DNA of 36,282 bases, from the NCBI GenBank assembly GCA_025360865.1, contig JANYBG010000238.1, forward strand, positions 1-36,282, in the 5' to 3' direction. This document shows, piece after piece, positions 1 to 8,647 of this stretch. Numbering within the stretch: the stretch's first letter is position 1; each line of letters opens with the position of its first letter. The notes beneath the pieces were generated by a model, which saw nothing but the letters and a program-made list of their open reading frames with translations, did not search any database and was not told the origin of the DNA. The DNA is from Pseudomonadota bacterium (lineage in GTDB: Bacteria; Pseudomonadota; Gammaproteobacteria; Steroidobacterales; Steroidobacteraceae). The position numbers and the translations under genes were made by a program.

Positions 1-851
1 AGCACCACCAGCGGCCCGGTTTCGTGGCGCGAGGACATCATCAAGAGGTCGGCCTTCTCGATCACCGCGCGCAGCTGGCGCTGCGGCAAGAAACCCCGGA
101 ACCGCACTCGCTCCGACAATCCCAGATCGCGCGTCAGCGCCTGGATTTCGCCCCGCAAGGTGTCCTCGCCCACAATGTCCATCTCAAAGGCACAACCTGC
201 TTCGGCAAGCGCTGCTAGTGCGCGCAGCAGCGTGGCCTGATCCTTCACCCGATTGAGGCTCGCGACGTGAACCAGCCTGGCCGGCGCGCCCAGCCGCCGG
301 CGAATCGGCTGACGTGACGGCCACGTGAGCAGGTCGACGCCCAAGGGCACACGCTGGGCCGACACGCCCAGCGTTGAGATCATGGCGATCACGGGGGCGC
401 TAGCCGCCGTGACCGCGGACGCACCGCGCAGCACCACTTTTTCCCTCAGTCGGCCGCGCCATCTCAGGCTGTCGCCATAACCAATCTCGGGCAGCGCGAC
501 GAGTTCGCCACCGGCGACGTGAATGAGACTGGGGATCTTGAGCATTTTTCCCGCTGCCACAGCGATCAGGCCGCACGGACCCGACCAGATCGCGTGCGCG
601 ACGTCGAAGGGCGCGGCACGATGCTTAGTGCCTATCAGCCGCAGCGCGCGTCTATAGGTGTGCCGGACACCGATATTGTGAACCTGCGCGCCACCGAGAT
701 TCCAGTCAGCCCGTTGCGCCTCCTGATGCAAAGCGAAAACATGAACCTCGTGCTGAATCACCAGCCGCCTGATCAAAGCCAGCAGCGCGGGCACCACCCG
801 GTACTCGCCCGATCGATCAACGCCTCCAGGAACGATCAAAGCGATGCGCAA
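1..851 (-). CDS. Glycosyltransferase family 4, N-terminal part (cut by window edge)
   Basis: Reading the minus strand from a TTG at 851 gives about 283 uninterrupted residues that run off the window. The start LRIALIVPGG is a typical GT-B first strand. The acceptor half ends with a stretch on an HVAGGE motif. The donor half begins near RLVHVASLNRVKDQ, followed by EMDIVGED, RVRFRGFLPQ and a final MMSSRHETGPL segment, which matches the end of the GT4 nucleotide-sugar site (the conserved S-x-x-E-x-x-G/P-L region). The TTG start is inferred: an in-frame stop lies just upstream and a GAGAG sits about 8 bases before it. The gene follows the HprK-like gene by 10 bases, so the two are probably co-transcribed. 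The sugar donor cannot be told. A cytoplasmic role in glycoconjugate assembly is an inference. Confidence 0.8.
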   Translation of the reverse strand, partial: MRIALIVPGGVDRSGEYRVVPALLALIRRLVIQHEVHVFALHQEAQRADWNLGGAQVHNIGVRHTYRRALRLIGTKHRAAPFDVAHAIWSGPCGLIAVAAGKMLKIPSLIHVAGGELVALPEIGYGDSLRWRGRLREKVVLRGASAVTAASAPVIAMISTLGVSAQRVPLGVDLLTWPSRQPIRRRLGAPARLVHVASLNRVKDQATLLRALAALAEAGCAFEMDIVGEDTLRGEIQALTRDLGLSERVRFRGFLPQRQLRAVIEKADLLMMSSRHETGPLVV

Positions 852-861
852 GCTGCGGCTC

Positions 862-1962
862 TCATTTCAGCGGTCGGTGCGCTTGCGGAGATCCGAGGAT
901 CTCGCGTAAGACCTCAACCGTGTCGAGCGGATGGCGTCCCCGGCCCAGCTCGAACGCCTGAACTGACGAGAGCCTTGCGCGGCACTTTTTCCAGTCGGGC
1001 TGGTTCGCCGCATAGGGCTGTAAGTCAGTGAGCTTGGCCAGCAGCCGCGCCTTTGACAGCGCGCGCAGCCGCGGGCGCTCGCCGTCGCGTTGCGCTGAAA
1101 GGAACAACGTGGCCGCGATCTTCAGCGGGGTCTGCGCCATACGATAGTCGTTATGGCGCAGATCCCATTCGAACTTTTTCACGCCGCTCCGCCTCTGGAT
1201 GATGGGGGATCGGCGCACTTGAGCAGCGTCGCGCGCGCGCGTGAACCAGCGCAGCGAATCCGCTCGCAGATGCAGAAAGTTCGCGATGCCGGTTGCCAGC
1301 AGGGCATCGCGTTCCAAAAGCACGCTGTCCTCCGACAGGAAGTCGAACCCCTGCAGCAGGCAGTGCAGTGCCACGGTCGATTTTCCAGAACCGCTCGGTC
1401 CCATCAACAGGACTCCCCGCCCGGCATGGCCGACACATGCGGCATGTAGCGAAACCAGCCCCTGCGTGCGAGCTGTCAGGGTATATACGGCGAATTCGAT
1501 CAACTCATACCGCGTGTGGTACGCGGACCGCAGCATTCGCGGCGAGACGACGACCAGCGCCGCCCGATCCTGGGGGCACACGGCCACGAAGTCGGACAAA
1601 GGCGTGGCACCGCCGAGGAATCCCGCGCCGGAGAACGTGGCCAGCGGCGGCGGTTGCGACCGCCGGGGTGCTCTCTCACCAGAAGTCTTGATTAGCCTGA
1701 CGCGCAGCTGTGGAACGCTCCCCGGCAGCCTGTGCGACGGCACCGCGGCGTAAGCCGAGTCCACCAGACTTAGCAGCTCCGCGCTATTGCTTTCGAACTG
1801 AATCCGCGCGCCCAGCACCTGCACCGGGCCTCGTACCAGCGGGGCGACTTGTTCCCCGAACGGGTCGGAGAACAGATCCGGCGTGGCCGCGCGAGTCTTG
1901 CGCGTATTGATTGGCACCTTCACCTCTCGTCCCGCGAACCGATCCTGTTTCCTGGTCGTCAT
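862..1962 (-). CDS. HPr kinase-related P-loop protein
   Basis: A 366-residue protein with a clear Walker A loop, GPSGSGKST, at residues 188-196, preceded by LHAACVG (about 172-178) and followed by FLSEDSVLL (about 208-216). This order (His-containing strand, P-loop, acidic ED pair) is that of the HprK C-terminal kinase fold. The first 150 residues do not look like the HprK N-terminal domain, so it is probably not the PTS regulator. HprK-like kinases of this kind occur in exopolysaccharide loci and in some lasso-peptide loci, where some phosphorylate the product. The ATG at 1962 has AGG 6 bases upstream. It lies directly before the glycosyltransferase at 851 and divergent from the acyltransferase at 2296. 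Its substrate is unknown. Confidence 0.75.
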   Translation of the reverse strand: MTTRKQDRFAGREVKVPINTRKTRAATPDLFSDPFGEQVAPLVRGPVQVLGARIQFESNSAELLSLVDSAYAAVPSHRLPGSVPQLRVRLIKTSGERAPRRSQPPPLATFSGAGFLGGATPLSDFVAVCPQDRAALVVVSPRMLRSAYHTRYELIEFAVYTLTARTQGLVSLHAACVGHAGRGVLLMGPSGSGKSTVALHCLLQGFDFLSEDSVLLERDALLATGIANFLHLRADSLRWFTRARDAAQVRRSPIIQRRSGVKKFEWDLRHNDYRMAQTPLKIAATLFLSAQRDGERPRLRALSKARLLAKLTDLQPYAANQPDWKKCRARLSSVQAFELGRGRHPLDTVEVLREILGSPQAHRPLK

Positions 1963-2295
1963 GATTAACCTAAAGCAGGCCTACCAAAACAGCCGCATAG
2001 CCGTCGAGCCAAGGGGGCCGCGGCACGAACTGTGTGGCGTGACTCCTCACGGCGAATCAACAATAACACCGAAGAGCTCGCGTGAGCCGCAGGCCCGACG
2101 AGCACGGGGGTGATCGCGCGGGAACGCCCGCCTCGACGCGGGGTCGCCGCGCCAACGAGGCTCGCTGGGACCATCGGTGGCTATGATATGTTCGTTGGCA
2201 GCGGCAAGATGCCATCGGGAACAGCGCGGTCCACGAGGTCGCGGCCGACCCACGAGAGATGGTTCTCCTGTCGCATAAGACAATGACGCTCACCC
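1963..2295. promoter_or_regulatory. Divergent intergenic region, probable two-way promoter
   Basis: These 333 bases separate the minus-strand HprK-like gene from the plus-strand acyltransferase. I see no convincing gene. A near-consensus -10 element, TATGAT, lies at 2182-2187 on the plus strand, but no good -35 is visible at the right spacing. The small ORFs here have no recognisable features. Confidence 0.35.
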
Positions 2296-3342
2296 ATGCC
2301 CGAAGTGAATACCCTCATCCGGCCGTATCGCCCCGGCGACGAACATGGCCTGGTCGAGCTGTTTGCGCGATCCTTCGGCCGTTCGACGACCGAAGAGCAG
2401 TGGGCATGGAAGCTCAAGTCCCAGCCCACCCCGGTTGAGAATGTATGGCTCGCACTATCAGCGGATAAACCCGTCTTCCAGTATGCGGGTATTCCGACCC
2501 GCTTCTGGCTGTCCCAGGGCCATGCCACCGCAATGGTGTCCGTCGACACGATGACGGCCCCGGAGTTTCGACGTCGCGGCCTGCTGACCAAGGTCGCGCG
2601 GCGCGTCTACACGGCGTGGCGGGACGCAGGCATCGCGTTTGTGATTGGCCTCCCCAATCAACAGTGGGGTTCGCGGACCGAAGCACTCGGATGGCGCGCG
2701 CTGTTCCCGCTTCAGTGGTTGGCACGCCCACTGCGACCGGAAGCGATTCTCGCTCGGCGACTGAAGATGCCAGCGCTGGCGCAGGTGCGGCTGCCTGCGG
2801 CGGCTTGGAACCGCTTTTTGAGGGCTCGCGTACGGCGAGATGAGCGGGTGCGAACCTCCGCGGTCGGGTATGCGGACGCGGTCTTCGATCAACTGTGGGA
2901 GCGCTGCAGGTCCGGCTGGTCGTTTTCAACGATTCGCGATCGCGCGTGGGTCAACTGGCGCTTTCTCGAATCGCCCTCGCGCCGCTATGTCGTAACTCTC
3001 GCCCGAGACGTGGAGGGGCCGTCTGGCTATTCCGCACACTATCTGACGGGCACAGGCACACACGCCTACCTCGCTGAGCTCTTCGTCGCCGACGAGGACA
3101 GCGCGACGCGCGAGACTCTGCTGTGCGACATGATGGAATCTGTGTTGGCGGCGGGTGCTGAGGCGGTGTTCACGTTGGCGATCCCAGGCACTCCGCTGTA
3201 CAACTGCCTGCGCCGCGCCGGCTTCCTGACGCGCAGGGAATTCACGGTTCAGGTCGTGCCACTCAACGTCTCGGTCCCGTTCGAGCGCATGCTTGATCCC
3301 GGCCAATGGAATCTCAGTGGCGCCGACTTTGATGTCATTTAG
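2296..3342 (+). CDS. GNAT-family N-acyltransferase
   Basis: A 348-residue protein. The opening IRPYRPGDEHGLVELF is the usual first strand and helix of a GNAT domain. PEFRRRGLLTKVARR at residues 89-103 matches the acetyl-CoA pyrophosphate loop (R-R-x-G-L). The length is about twice a single GNAT domain. The second half, with YLAELFV and AGAEAVFTLAIPGTPLYNCLRRAGFL, resembles a second GNAT-like fold, as in tandem-GNAT enzymes of surface-polysaccharide loci. It overlaps the PIG-L gene start by 11 bases, so the two are translationally linked. Deacetylase next to acyltransferase suggests an N-acetyl group is removed and another acyl group added. That pairing is inference. Confidence 0.75.
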   Translation: MPEVNTLIRPYRPGDEHGLVELFARSFGRSTTEEQWAWKLKSQPTPVENVWLALSADKPVFQYAGIPTRFWLSQGHATAMVSVDTMTAPEFRRRGLLTKVARRVYTAWRDAGIAFVIGLPNQQWGSRTEALGWRALFPLQWLARPLRPEAILARRLKMPALAQVRLPAAAWNRFLRARVRRDERVRTSAVGYADAVFDQLWERCRSGWSFSTIRDRAWVNWRFLESPSRRYVVTLARDVEGPSGYSAHYLTGTGTHAYLAELFVADEDSATRETLLCDMMESVLAAGAEAVFTLAIPGTPLYNCLRRAGFLTRREFTVQVVPLNVSVPFERMLDPGQWNLSGADFDVI

Positions 3343-4231
3343 ATCGCGATTGCGCCCGCTGAAGCGGGTGAGCGCTCGGATCATCGAATGCTCTTGGTGC
3401 GTCGGCTTTGGCGCCGCGGCGCGGCTTGTACGGCGTCGCGCAACGCGGTGGACCTCACCCGGAAAGCAGCGGGTGCTGGTCATCGCCCCGCACCCGGACG
3501 ATGAAGCCCTCGGCTGCGTCGGCACCATTCTGCTGCACGCGCAGGCGGGAGACCAGGTTTGCGTGGCCATCGCGACTGACGGTCGGCGCTCGGCCGTCAT
3601 CGCCGATGCCCAGAGCATGGCTCTGCAACGACGACGCGAGGCCGAGGACGCCGCCCGACTCATGCAGCTCACGCGCCTCGAATGGCTGGGCTTTCCGGAA
3701 GGCGACTGGAGCACCGAGGCACTCCGAGATTCGCTGACGTCTCTGATCACCGAGATCTCACCTGACATCATATACGCGCCGTCCAGAATCGATTTTCATC
3801 CGGAGCACTGGCGTGTGGCCAATGCGCTCGCCCTGGCGCTGGCGACGAAACCCCTGAGTGAAGCGTCCGTCCGGATATATCAGGTGCAGGTTCCCCTCAC
3901 ACCACTCATATCAAACCTCGTGGTGGATGTCTCCGCGCTCGCAACGAAATCCGCAGCGGTATTGCACGCGTACACGTCGCAGGCTGGCAGTTTGCAGTGT
4001 GCCTTCCGCCAACGACACTACAGTGCGCGCTTGCGCGGCGTTGGACGACAGGCCGAGGAATTCTGGGAGCTGCCAGCGAGCGGTTACGTTTACTTGCACC
4101 GCAGCCCTCCAGCTGAGTGGCCCAGCGCATTTCGTGGCTTGCGCCAGTTCCCAGCCACTGATCCGCTTGCATTTTTCATAGGCAATCGTGAGCGCCGTAG
4201 ACTGCGCTCACTGGCCGCGGCGTATCCGTGA
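3332..4231 (+). CDS. PIG-L (LmbE-like) family zinc deacetylase
   Basis: A protein of 299 residues from the chosen ATG at 3332. IAPHPDDEALG at residues 51-61 is the family zinc and catalytic motif (His54, Asp56, Asp57). HPEH at 156-159 supplies the further metal ligand. PIG-L enzymes hydrolyse N-acetyl groups from N-acetylglucosaminyl conjugates, as in GPI-anchor, mycothiol and butirosin-type pathways. An earlier in-frame ATG at 3293 is possible, but 3332 gives only an 11-base overlap with the acyltransferase stop and begins at a natural basic N-terminus. A second, differently built PIG-L protein is encoded at 5999. Confidence 0.88.
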   Translation: MSFRSRLRPLKRVSARIIECSWCVGFGAAARLVRRRATRWTSPGKQRVLVIAPHPDDEALGCVGTILLHAQAGDQVCVAIATDGRRSAVIADAQSMALQRRREAEDAARLMQLTRLEWLGFPEGDWSTEALRDSLTSLITEISPDIIYAPSRIDFHPEHWRVANALALALATKPLSEASVRIYQVQVPLTPLISNLVVDVSALATKSAAVLHAYTSQAGSLQCAFRQRHYSARLRGVGRQAEEFWELPASGYVYLHRSPPAEWPSAFRGLRQFPATDPLAFFIGNRERRRLRSLAAAYP

Positions 4232-4312
4232 GTGCGCAGCTCTGAAACACGCGAACGCGTCGCCGGGTCACGCCGCTTAGCGAGCGCAAATTCCGCCCGT
4301 CAGATCGCCGAC

Positions 4313-5227
4313 TTACGGCGGCCCGGGAAGGCGCGGCCCAGGAAAGCACGCGAGCCGGGCGCAGCGCACGTAGTCGCGCCAAGTGTGGGTGCCCAAGGGC
4401 ACGCCAGTGAACAGAACCCTGGCGCCGGCGGCGCGCTGGCGCGCGCTGAATAAGTGCAGCGCAAGTCGTCCGCGCTGGTGCTGCATGAATCTGCGACAGC
4501 TGCGCGCTTGCGGCGCGGGGACTTTGCCCGCGCTCTCGTACGCGTCATAGGCGTCAAGCAGCTTCCGCAGGCCCGCCGCTCGACCAAGCGAGCCGGCGGT
4601 ATGCGTTATGCTCCTTGGGTCTCCAAGCTCGATCTCGCTCAAGGGCTCCGCCACGTAATAGAACGGGCCCTGGCAGCTGAGCCTAAACCACGCCTCGGTA
4701 TCCTCAGCGTAGCGGATGTCCTCCCGAAATCCCCCTGCCGCGAGGAACGCTGACGTGCGCAGCAAGACCGATGACGATGTCATCGCCATTTTGAAGCGCA
4801 GCCGCGCGGCGTGGTAATCCTCGAGCAGACCCGCGGTACTGACCCGGTTGACGTACGGGCGATCCAGAATTTTGATTTCGGTGAAGACCGCGACGATTTG
4901 CGGGGCGCTCCGGGTGGCCGCGATTGTCTTCTCAAGGAAGGTCGGCATCCAGACGTCATCGGCATCGAGCAACGCGACCCACTCGGTGTCCAAGAGTCGC
5001 ATTCCCAGGTTGCGGGCTGCGCCGGGACCACGGCACTCCGTGCGCACGACGCGCACACGTGGGTCTGCGATCCCCTCGACAAGAGCGGCGCCGTCATCGT
5101 TCGATCCGTCGTCGATCACTGTCAGACTGAAGTCCCGAAAGCTCTGTCCCAGCACGGATTCGACTGCCCGGCGGATGTACGCGCCCTTGTTATGAAGGGG
5201 AATGACCACGCCTACGGTGTCATTCAT
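4313..5227 (-). CDS. Glycosyltransferase family 2
   Basis: A 304-residue protein beginning MNDTVGVVIPLHNKG, the standard GT-A opening. VIDDGSNDDG at about 38-47 binds the nucleotide, and LDADDVW at 87-93 holds the DxD-type metal site. RYAEDTEAW later matches the ED catalytic-base region. No membrane segments are seen, so it is likely cytoplasmic. The ATG at 5227 lies 8 bases inside the end of the upstream methyltransferase gene, showing translational coupling. A longer frame reaching 5335 has no family sequence before this Met. The protein ends in a basic, proline-rich tail. It converges on the PIG-L gene ending at 4231. Confidence 0.88.
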   Translation of the reverse strand: MNDTVGVVIPLHNKGAYIRRAVESVLGQSFRDFSLTVIDDGSNDDGAALVEGIADPRVRVVRTECRGPGAARNLGMRLLDTEWVALLDADDVWMPTFLEKTIAATRSAPQIVAVFTEIKILDRPYVNRVSTAGLLEDYHAARLRFKMAMTSSSVLLRTSAFLAAGGFREDIRYAEDTEAWFRLSCQGPFYYVAEPLSEIELGDPRSITHTAGSLGRAAGLRKLLDAYDAYESAGKVPAPQARSCRRFMQHQRGRLALHLFSARQRAAGARVLFTGVPLGTHTWRDYVRCARLACFPGPRLPGPP

Positions 5228-5960
5228 GAGTGTTCGTCGAGCGCCACCACACCACAGTCCACGTGACGCCACCGAAGGAAAACGAATCTCGTCCCGCAAC
5301 CGGCATAGCGCGCAAGTACTGCTCGACCGTGTCACGCTCTCCCCCGAAATACGTCACGAGACACGCATTCGCGAGGCGCGACATCAACCGAAGTGTGGCG
5401 GGGATGTCGTGAAACAGGCTCAGCACCTCACACGCGGTGACGATGTCGAAGCGTCGACCCCGGTTGACCCAGTCCTGAGCGGCGATGTCGCCGACAACCC
5501 ATTCGACGCCCGGCACGCGCATAGTGGCCCGTTCGACTGCCGCTGCCACGACATCGATACCCGTGAGCTGGCGGCAGAGCTTGGAGAGATGCTCACTCTG
5601 GTGTCCCTCCCCGCAACCGATTTCCAGAATCGACGCAACTCGCGGGGCCGGCGCGATGAGCTGTCGCGCGAGAATCTCGTTGGTGCGGGCGAACCGGAAC
5701 TGTTCCTTCGCCGACGCCATGTTCCAGGGATCGGGCGTATGATAAAGGACCTCTAGACGCCGCCGTACCTCGAGCTGGGAGACCCTGCTTCGTGCGATCT
5801 TGATTCGCGCACGGCGAATGGCACGGGCGTACCTCCGCAACTTCAACGGCAGCTGCAAGGCTTGCGCGACCTTGATCAAAGTGCACCAACGGTACCTGAG
5901 CTCATGAACTCGCCGCAAGTCAGTCGCCGGATGGATCCCATGACGGGCGGGCAACAACAC
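5220..5960 (-). CDS. NodS-like class I SAM-dependent methyltransferase
   Basis: From a GTG at 5960 the protein has 246 residues. ILEIGCGEGHQSEHL at 111-125 is SAM motif I, with LTGIDV as the acidic post-I strand and RFDIVTACEVL as motif II. The stretch before motif I, YHTPDPWNMASAKEQFR, resembles the N-terminal signature of NodS, the N-methyltransferase acting on a deacetylated chitooligosaccharide. Since PIG-L deacetylases flank this gene, methylation of a freed sugar amine is a reasonable guess. The start is uncertain: an ATG at 6077 is in frame but overlaps the divergent gene at 5999 by 79 bases. The GTG at 5960 has GGGGA about 10 bases upstream. It overlaps the GT2 gene by 8 bases. Confidence 0.8.
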   Translation of the reverse strand: MLLPARHGIHPATDLRRVHELRYRWCTLIKVAQALQLPLKLRRYARAIRRARIKIARSRVSQLEVRRRLEVLYHTPDPWNMASAKEQFRFARTNEILARQLIAPAPRVASILEIGCGEGHQSEHLSKLCRQLTGIDVVAAAVERATMRVPGVEWVVGDIAAQDWVNRGRRFDIVTACEVLSLFHDIPATLRLMSRLANACLVTYFGGERDTVEQYLRAMPVAGRDSFSFGGVTWTVVWWRSTNTHE

Positions 5961-5998
5961 TTCCCGAGTCCCCGACGCAAGCTCTGTCGCGTGGCCAG

Positions 5999-7399
5999 AT
6001 GTTAACGATCGCTCTGGCGGTACTGGCGACGGCCTGGAGCCTTTGGTCGTTCCGGGCTCGCCGCTACCGCGCCACATTTCGAATCTCGGCGACGCGCGAT
6101 GACCTGTGCGTTTGCCGTGGTGCTCACGCGACCACCGCTGTAATCGTGGAAGCTGACGGCGTGTCCCTGCCGGCGGAAGCGCTGGGCGCTGGCGGCACCG
6201 CTTTCCTTGCTATGGACGTCACGGCGACGCTGCTGGGACAGATTCTCGATCCCTTCGTCGAGATCGAGCACGATGGCCTGCGCAGCCGCCAATATTACGA
6301 ACGCGGCGCGGCCGGCGTCAGATACCTGAATCTCTCATCCGCCATGCAGACCCCGGACGCGCGCTCTCCTAGAAAAGTGGTCCTGCGGGGCAATCATATT
6401 CGCTGGAAGCCCGCGGCCTCGCTCTTGGTATTCAAAGATCCTGAGATCGGCGCAGGCGACACACTCATCGTGGCACCACACCCGGACGATGCGGAGATCG
6501 GAGCATATGGGCTGTATTCACAGTGTCGATCCTGGATCGCCACTGTCTCCGCCGGCGAACGCAGTCCCACCAACTTGTCTTGGGTGGTCCCCAGCGAAGA
6601 CCGCTCGCGCTGGCTTGGGTCGCTCAGAGTCTTCGACAGCCTGACGATTCCCGCTCTCGGGGGCGTCGCACCGGAGAGGTGCGTGAACCTGGTCTTCCCA
6701 GACGCCCGTCTCAGCCAAATGCATGACAATCCCGCGGAAGCGGTCCGTCTCGCGTGTGAGGCCGACTTGCCGCGTCAACTATTGCGGGCTCGCAACCCTA
6801 TCCCGAGGTATCAGCGCGGCGCCCCGGATTGCACGTGGGCGGATCTCGTCATTGAGCTTCGCTCATTGCTGGAAAACGTGCGGCCGCGGACGCTGGTATG
6901 TACCCACCCACTGGTCGACCCGCATCTGGACCACGTATTCACCTCCGTGGCTTTGGCGGAGGCGCTGCGCGGCGCCTCGCATAGACCCGCCCTTGTGCTG
7001 CTTTACGTCGTTCACGCGCGCGAGGCTCCGATATATCCGTACGGGCCCGCCGATAGTGTGGTGTCCCTCCCGCCGTGGGAGCGCGCGGAATGGATCGCGG
7101 ACTCGATGTATTCCCATCCATTATCCGAAGCGACACGACGCGCGAAATTCTTCGCGGTGGAGGCCAGTCACGACTTGCGCAGCTATGCTCCGTCGCAACC
7201 TCGGACCGTGTGGCAGCTCGCGTTGACCCTGCGCCGGGAGCTGCTTGCGTTCCTGAGCGGCACGGCCCTCAATCCCACCGACTTCCTACGCCGATCTCCT
7301 CGGCCGAACGAACTCTACTACGTAGTTTCCGTCGAGGGATTCATCGAACTGTCGCAGCGCGCGCTGAGCGCGCGCAGACCGCACCGACAACAGCCGTGA
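5999..7399 (+). CDS. PIG-L family deacetylase with N-terminal membrane anchor and extra domain
   Basis: A 466-residue protein. Residues 1-16 (MLTIALAVLATAWSLW) form a short hydrophobic segment followed by arginines, suggesting a signal anchor. About 130 residues of unassigned sequence follow, partly of beta-strand character. The deacetylase domain starts near 155 with IVAPHPDDAEIGAYG (His161, Asp163, Asp164). A second metal motif, HPLVDPHLDH, follows near 304-313. The usual PIG-L enzyme is about 230-300 residues, so the front extension is notable. It is divergent from the NodS-like methyltransferase with only 38 bases between, and converges on a GT4 gene. The membrane anchor may place it on a lipid-linked intermediate; that is inference. 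Confidence 0.82.
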   Translation: MLTIALAVLATAWSLWSFRARRYRATFRISATRDDLCVCRGAHATTAVIVEADGVSLPAEALGAGGTAFLAMDVTATLLGQILDPFVEIEHDGLRSRQYYERGAAGVRYLNLSSAMQTPDARSPRKVVLRGNHIRWKPAASLLVFKDPEIGAGDTLIVAPHPDDAEIGAYGLYSQCRSWIATVSAGERSPTNLSWVVPSEDRSRWLGSLRVFDSLTIPALGGVAPERCVNLVFPDARLSQMHDNPAEAVRLACEADLPRQLLRARNPIPRYQRGAPDCTWADLVIELRSLLENVRPRTLVCTHPLVDPHLDHVFTSVALAEALRGASHRPALVLLYVVHAREAPIYPYGPADSVVSLPPWERAEWIADSMYSHPLSEATRRAKFFAVEASHDLRSYAPSQPRTVWQLALTLRRELLAFLSGTALNPTDFLRRSPRPNELYYVVSVEGFIELSQRALSARRPHRQQP

Positions 7400-7435
7400 C
7401 TCTGGCGCTGGCCGGGCCGCAGACCCGACGCCAAC

Positions 7436-7449
7436 CACGCCGGGGCGTG
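7436..7449. terminator. Small hairpin between convergent genes
   Basis: CACGC and GCGTG (5 pairs) flank a CGGG loop in the 60-base gap between the PIG-L stop and the GT4 stop. No T-run follows, so its role as a terminator is doubtful. Confidence 0.2.
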
Positions 7450-7459
7450 TCGTTGGGCG

Positions 7460-8635
7460 CTAGCCGCGCTCACCGTCGCGTCGCGCAGCCGCCCCCTGGC
7501 CGACCGCCCTGTGGTGCGATAGGTTCTCGTAAACCGCTCGAAGCTTGTGTCCCACCGCGTGAAAAGACACCTCCGCGTCAAAATGGGCGCGCACCTGAAT
7601 GCGCAGCGCATTCCGAGCCTGCGTGGCGGTGCGCAGCAAAGCGTCAGTGAATGCGCGCGCGTCATCGCACGGCCACAAAGCACCCGTCCGTCCCGCCCCC
7701 GTAAGCGCCCGGAAGGATGGGATATCCGTCACGACGGGTGGCAGGCCGCAGGCGAGCGCCTCGATAACCGCACAGCCGCTGCCCTCGCGGTGACTGCCCA
7801 GCGCGAACACGTCCGCGGCGCGCATGAGCTGTTCGATTTTCTCGTGTGGAACCTTCCCCAACAAGTGGACCCGTCCGCGAAGCAACCGGTTCCCGTCGAT
7901 CACGCGCCGCACCTCCTCTTCAAGCGGCGCAGTCCCAAAGCAGCACCACAATTGCAGTTCGGGGAGTCGGCTCACGGCGGCGGCCACGCCAGCCAGCACC
8001 GTGAGGGGATCCTTGTTGGTGTCAAAATGGCCTACCCACAGCACAGCTGGGTCGCCGTGCACCTCGACCAAGCGGCGAGCCGCTGGCTGGTCGCCCGGCG
8101 TAAAGCGGCTTGAGCACTCCGGAATCCCGTGCACCACCGATTCCGAGAGCATTCCCGCCTTGATGAACGGTTTTGCCTGCTCCAGCGCGCAGAATGAGAC
8201 CGCCCCCGCGACCGCCAACCCGCGCCGGTATGGTCTCCGGCGCCAGAATCGGGGCAAGCCGCTCGCGTGATCCTGCAGGAAGATGGGGGTATTCGGCGCC
8301 AGCTTGGCTAACCCGAGCACCTCTTTGGGGAAGGATAGTCCGTGCACGTGAAACACGTCGGCATCCAGTCCGCGCATCAAGGCCGCGAATTCACGTCCGC
8401 TGGCGATCGCCGGCTCACCCGGCTCCGGTCGAACGAAATGGTAGTTCACGCCGTTGCGCGTCAGTCTGTCGGACCGAACGCATGCCTGCACCACTGATAC
8501 GCGCGCGCCGGTTTGTGCAACCATTTCCGCGCAGTCCACCAGCGGCCACCAGTCCTGCAGAATCTGGGAGGGACCGCGCACAGGATCGACGTGGAAACTT
8601 ATCTGCGCGACATGGAGAGACGTCGGGGGCGCCAT
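7460..8635 (-). CDS. Glycosyltransferase family 4
   Basis: A GT-B enzyme of 391 residues. LHVAQISFHVDP opens the N-terminal domain, DVFHVHGLSF ends an early strand, and VLWVGHFDTNKDPLTVL starts the donor domain. GRVHLLGKVPHEKIEQLM, then ALGSHREGSGCAVIEALACGLPPVVTD... (only partly quoted) carries the E-x7-E nucleotide-sugar motif: Glu in REGSG and Glu in VIEA. It is the last gene of the coupled radical-SAM operon. A TTG at 8647 directly follows the upstream TAG. The ATG at 8635, with GAGAG upstream, is preferred because the family sequence starts just after it. The likely role is glycosylating the operon product. Confidence 0.87.
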   Translation of the reverse strand: MAPPTSLHVAQISFHVDPVRGPSQILQDWWPLVDCAEMVAQTGARVSVVQACVRSDRLTRNGVNYHFVRPEPGEPAIASGREFAALMRGLDADVFHVHGLSFPKEVLGLAKLAPNTPIFLQDHASGLPRFWRRRPYRRGLAVAGAVSFCALEQAKPFIKAGMLSESVVHGIPECSSRFTPGDQPAARRLVEVHGDPAVLWVGHFDTNKDPLTVLAGVAAAVSRLPELQLWCCFGTAPLEEEVRRVIDGNRLLRGRVHLLGKVPHEKIEQLMRAADVFALGSHREGSGCAVIEALACGLPPVVTDIPSFRALTGAGRTGALWPCDDARAFTDALLRTATQARNALRIQVRAHFDAEVSFHAVGHKLRAVYENLSHHRAVGQGAAARRDGERG

Positions 8636-8647
8636 GGCCGCTCTCAA

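Noticed and set aside
2926-3771. 281-codon minus-strand ORF
   Set aside because: Antisense to the acyltransferase and PIG-L genes; low-complexity Ser/Arg-rich.
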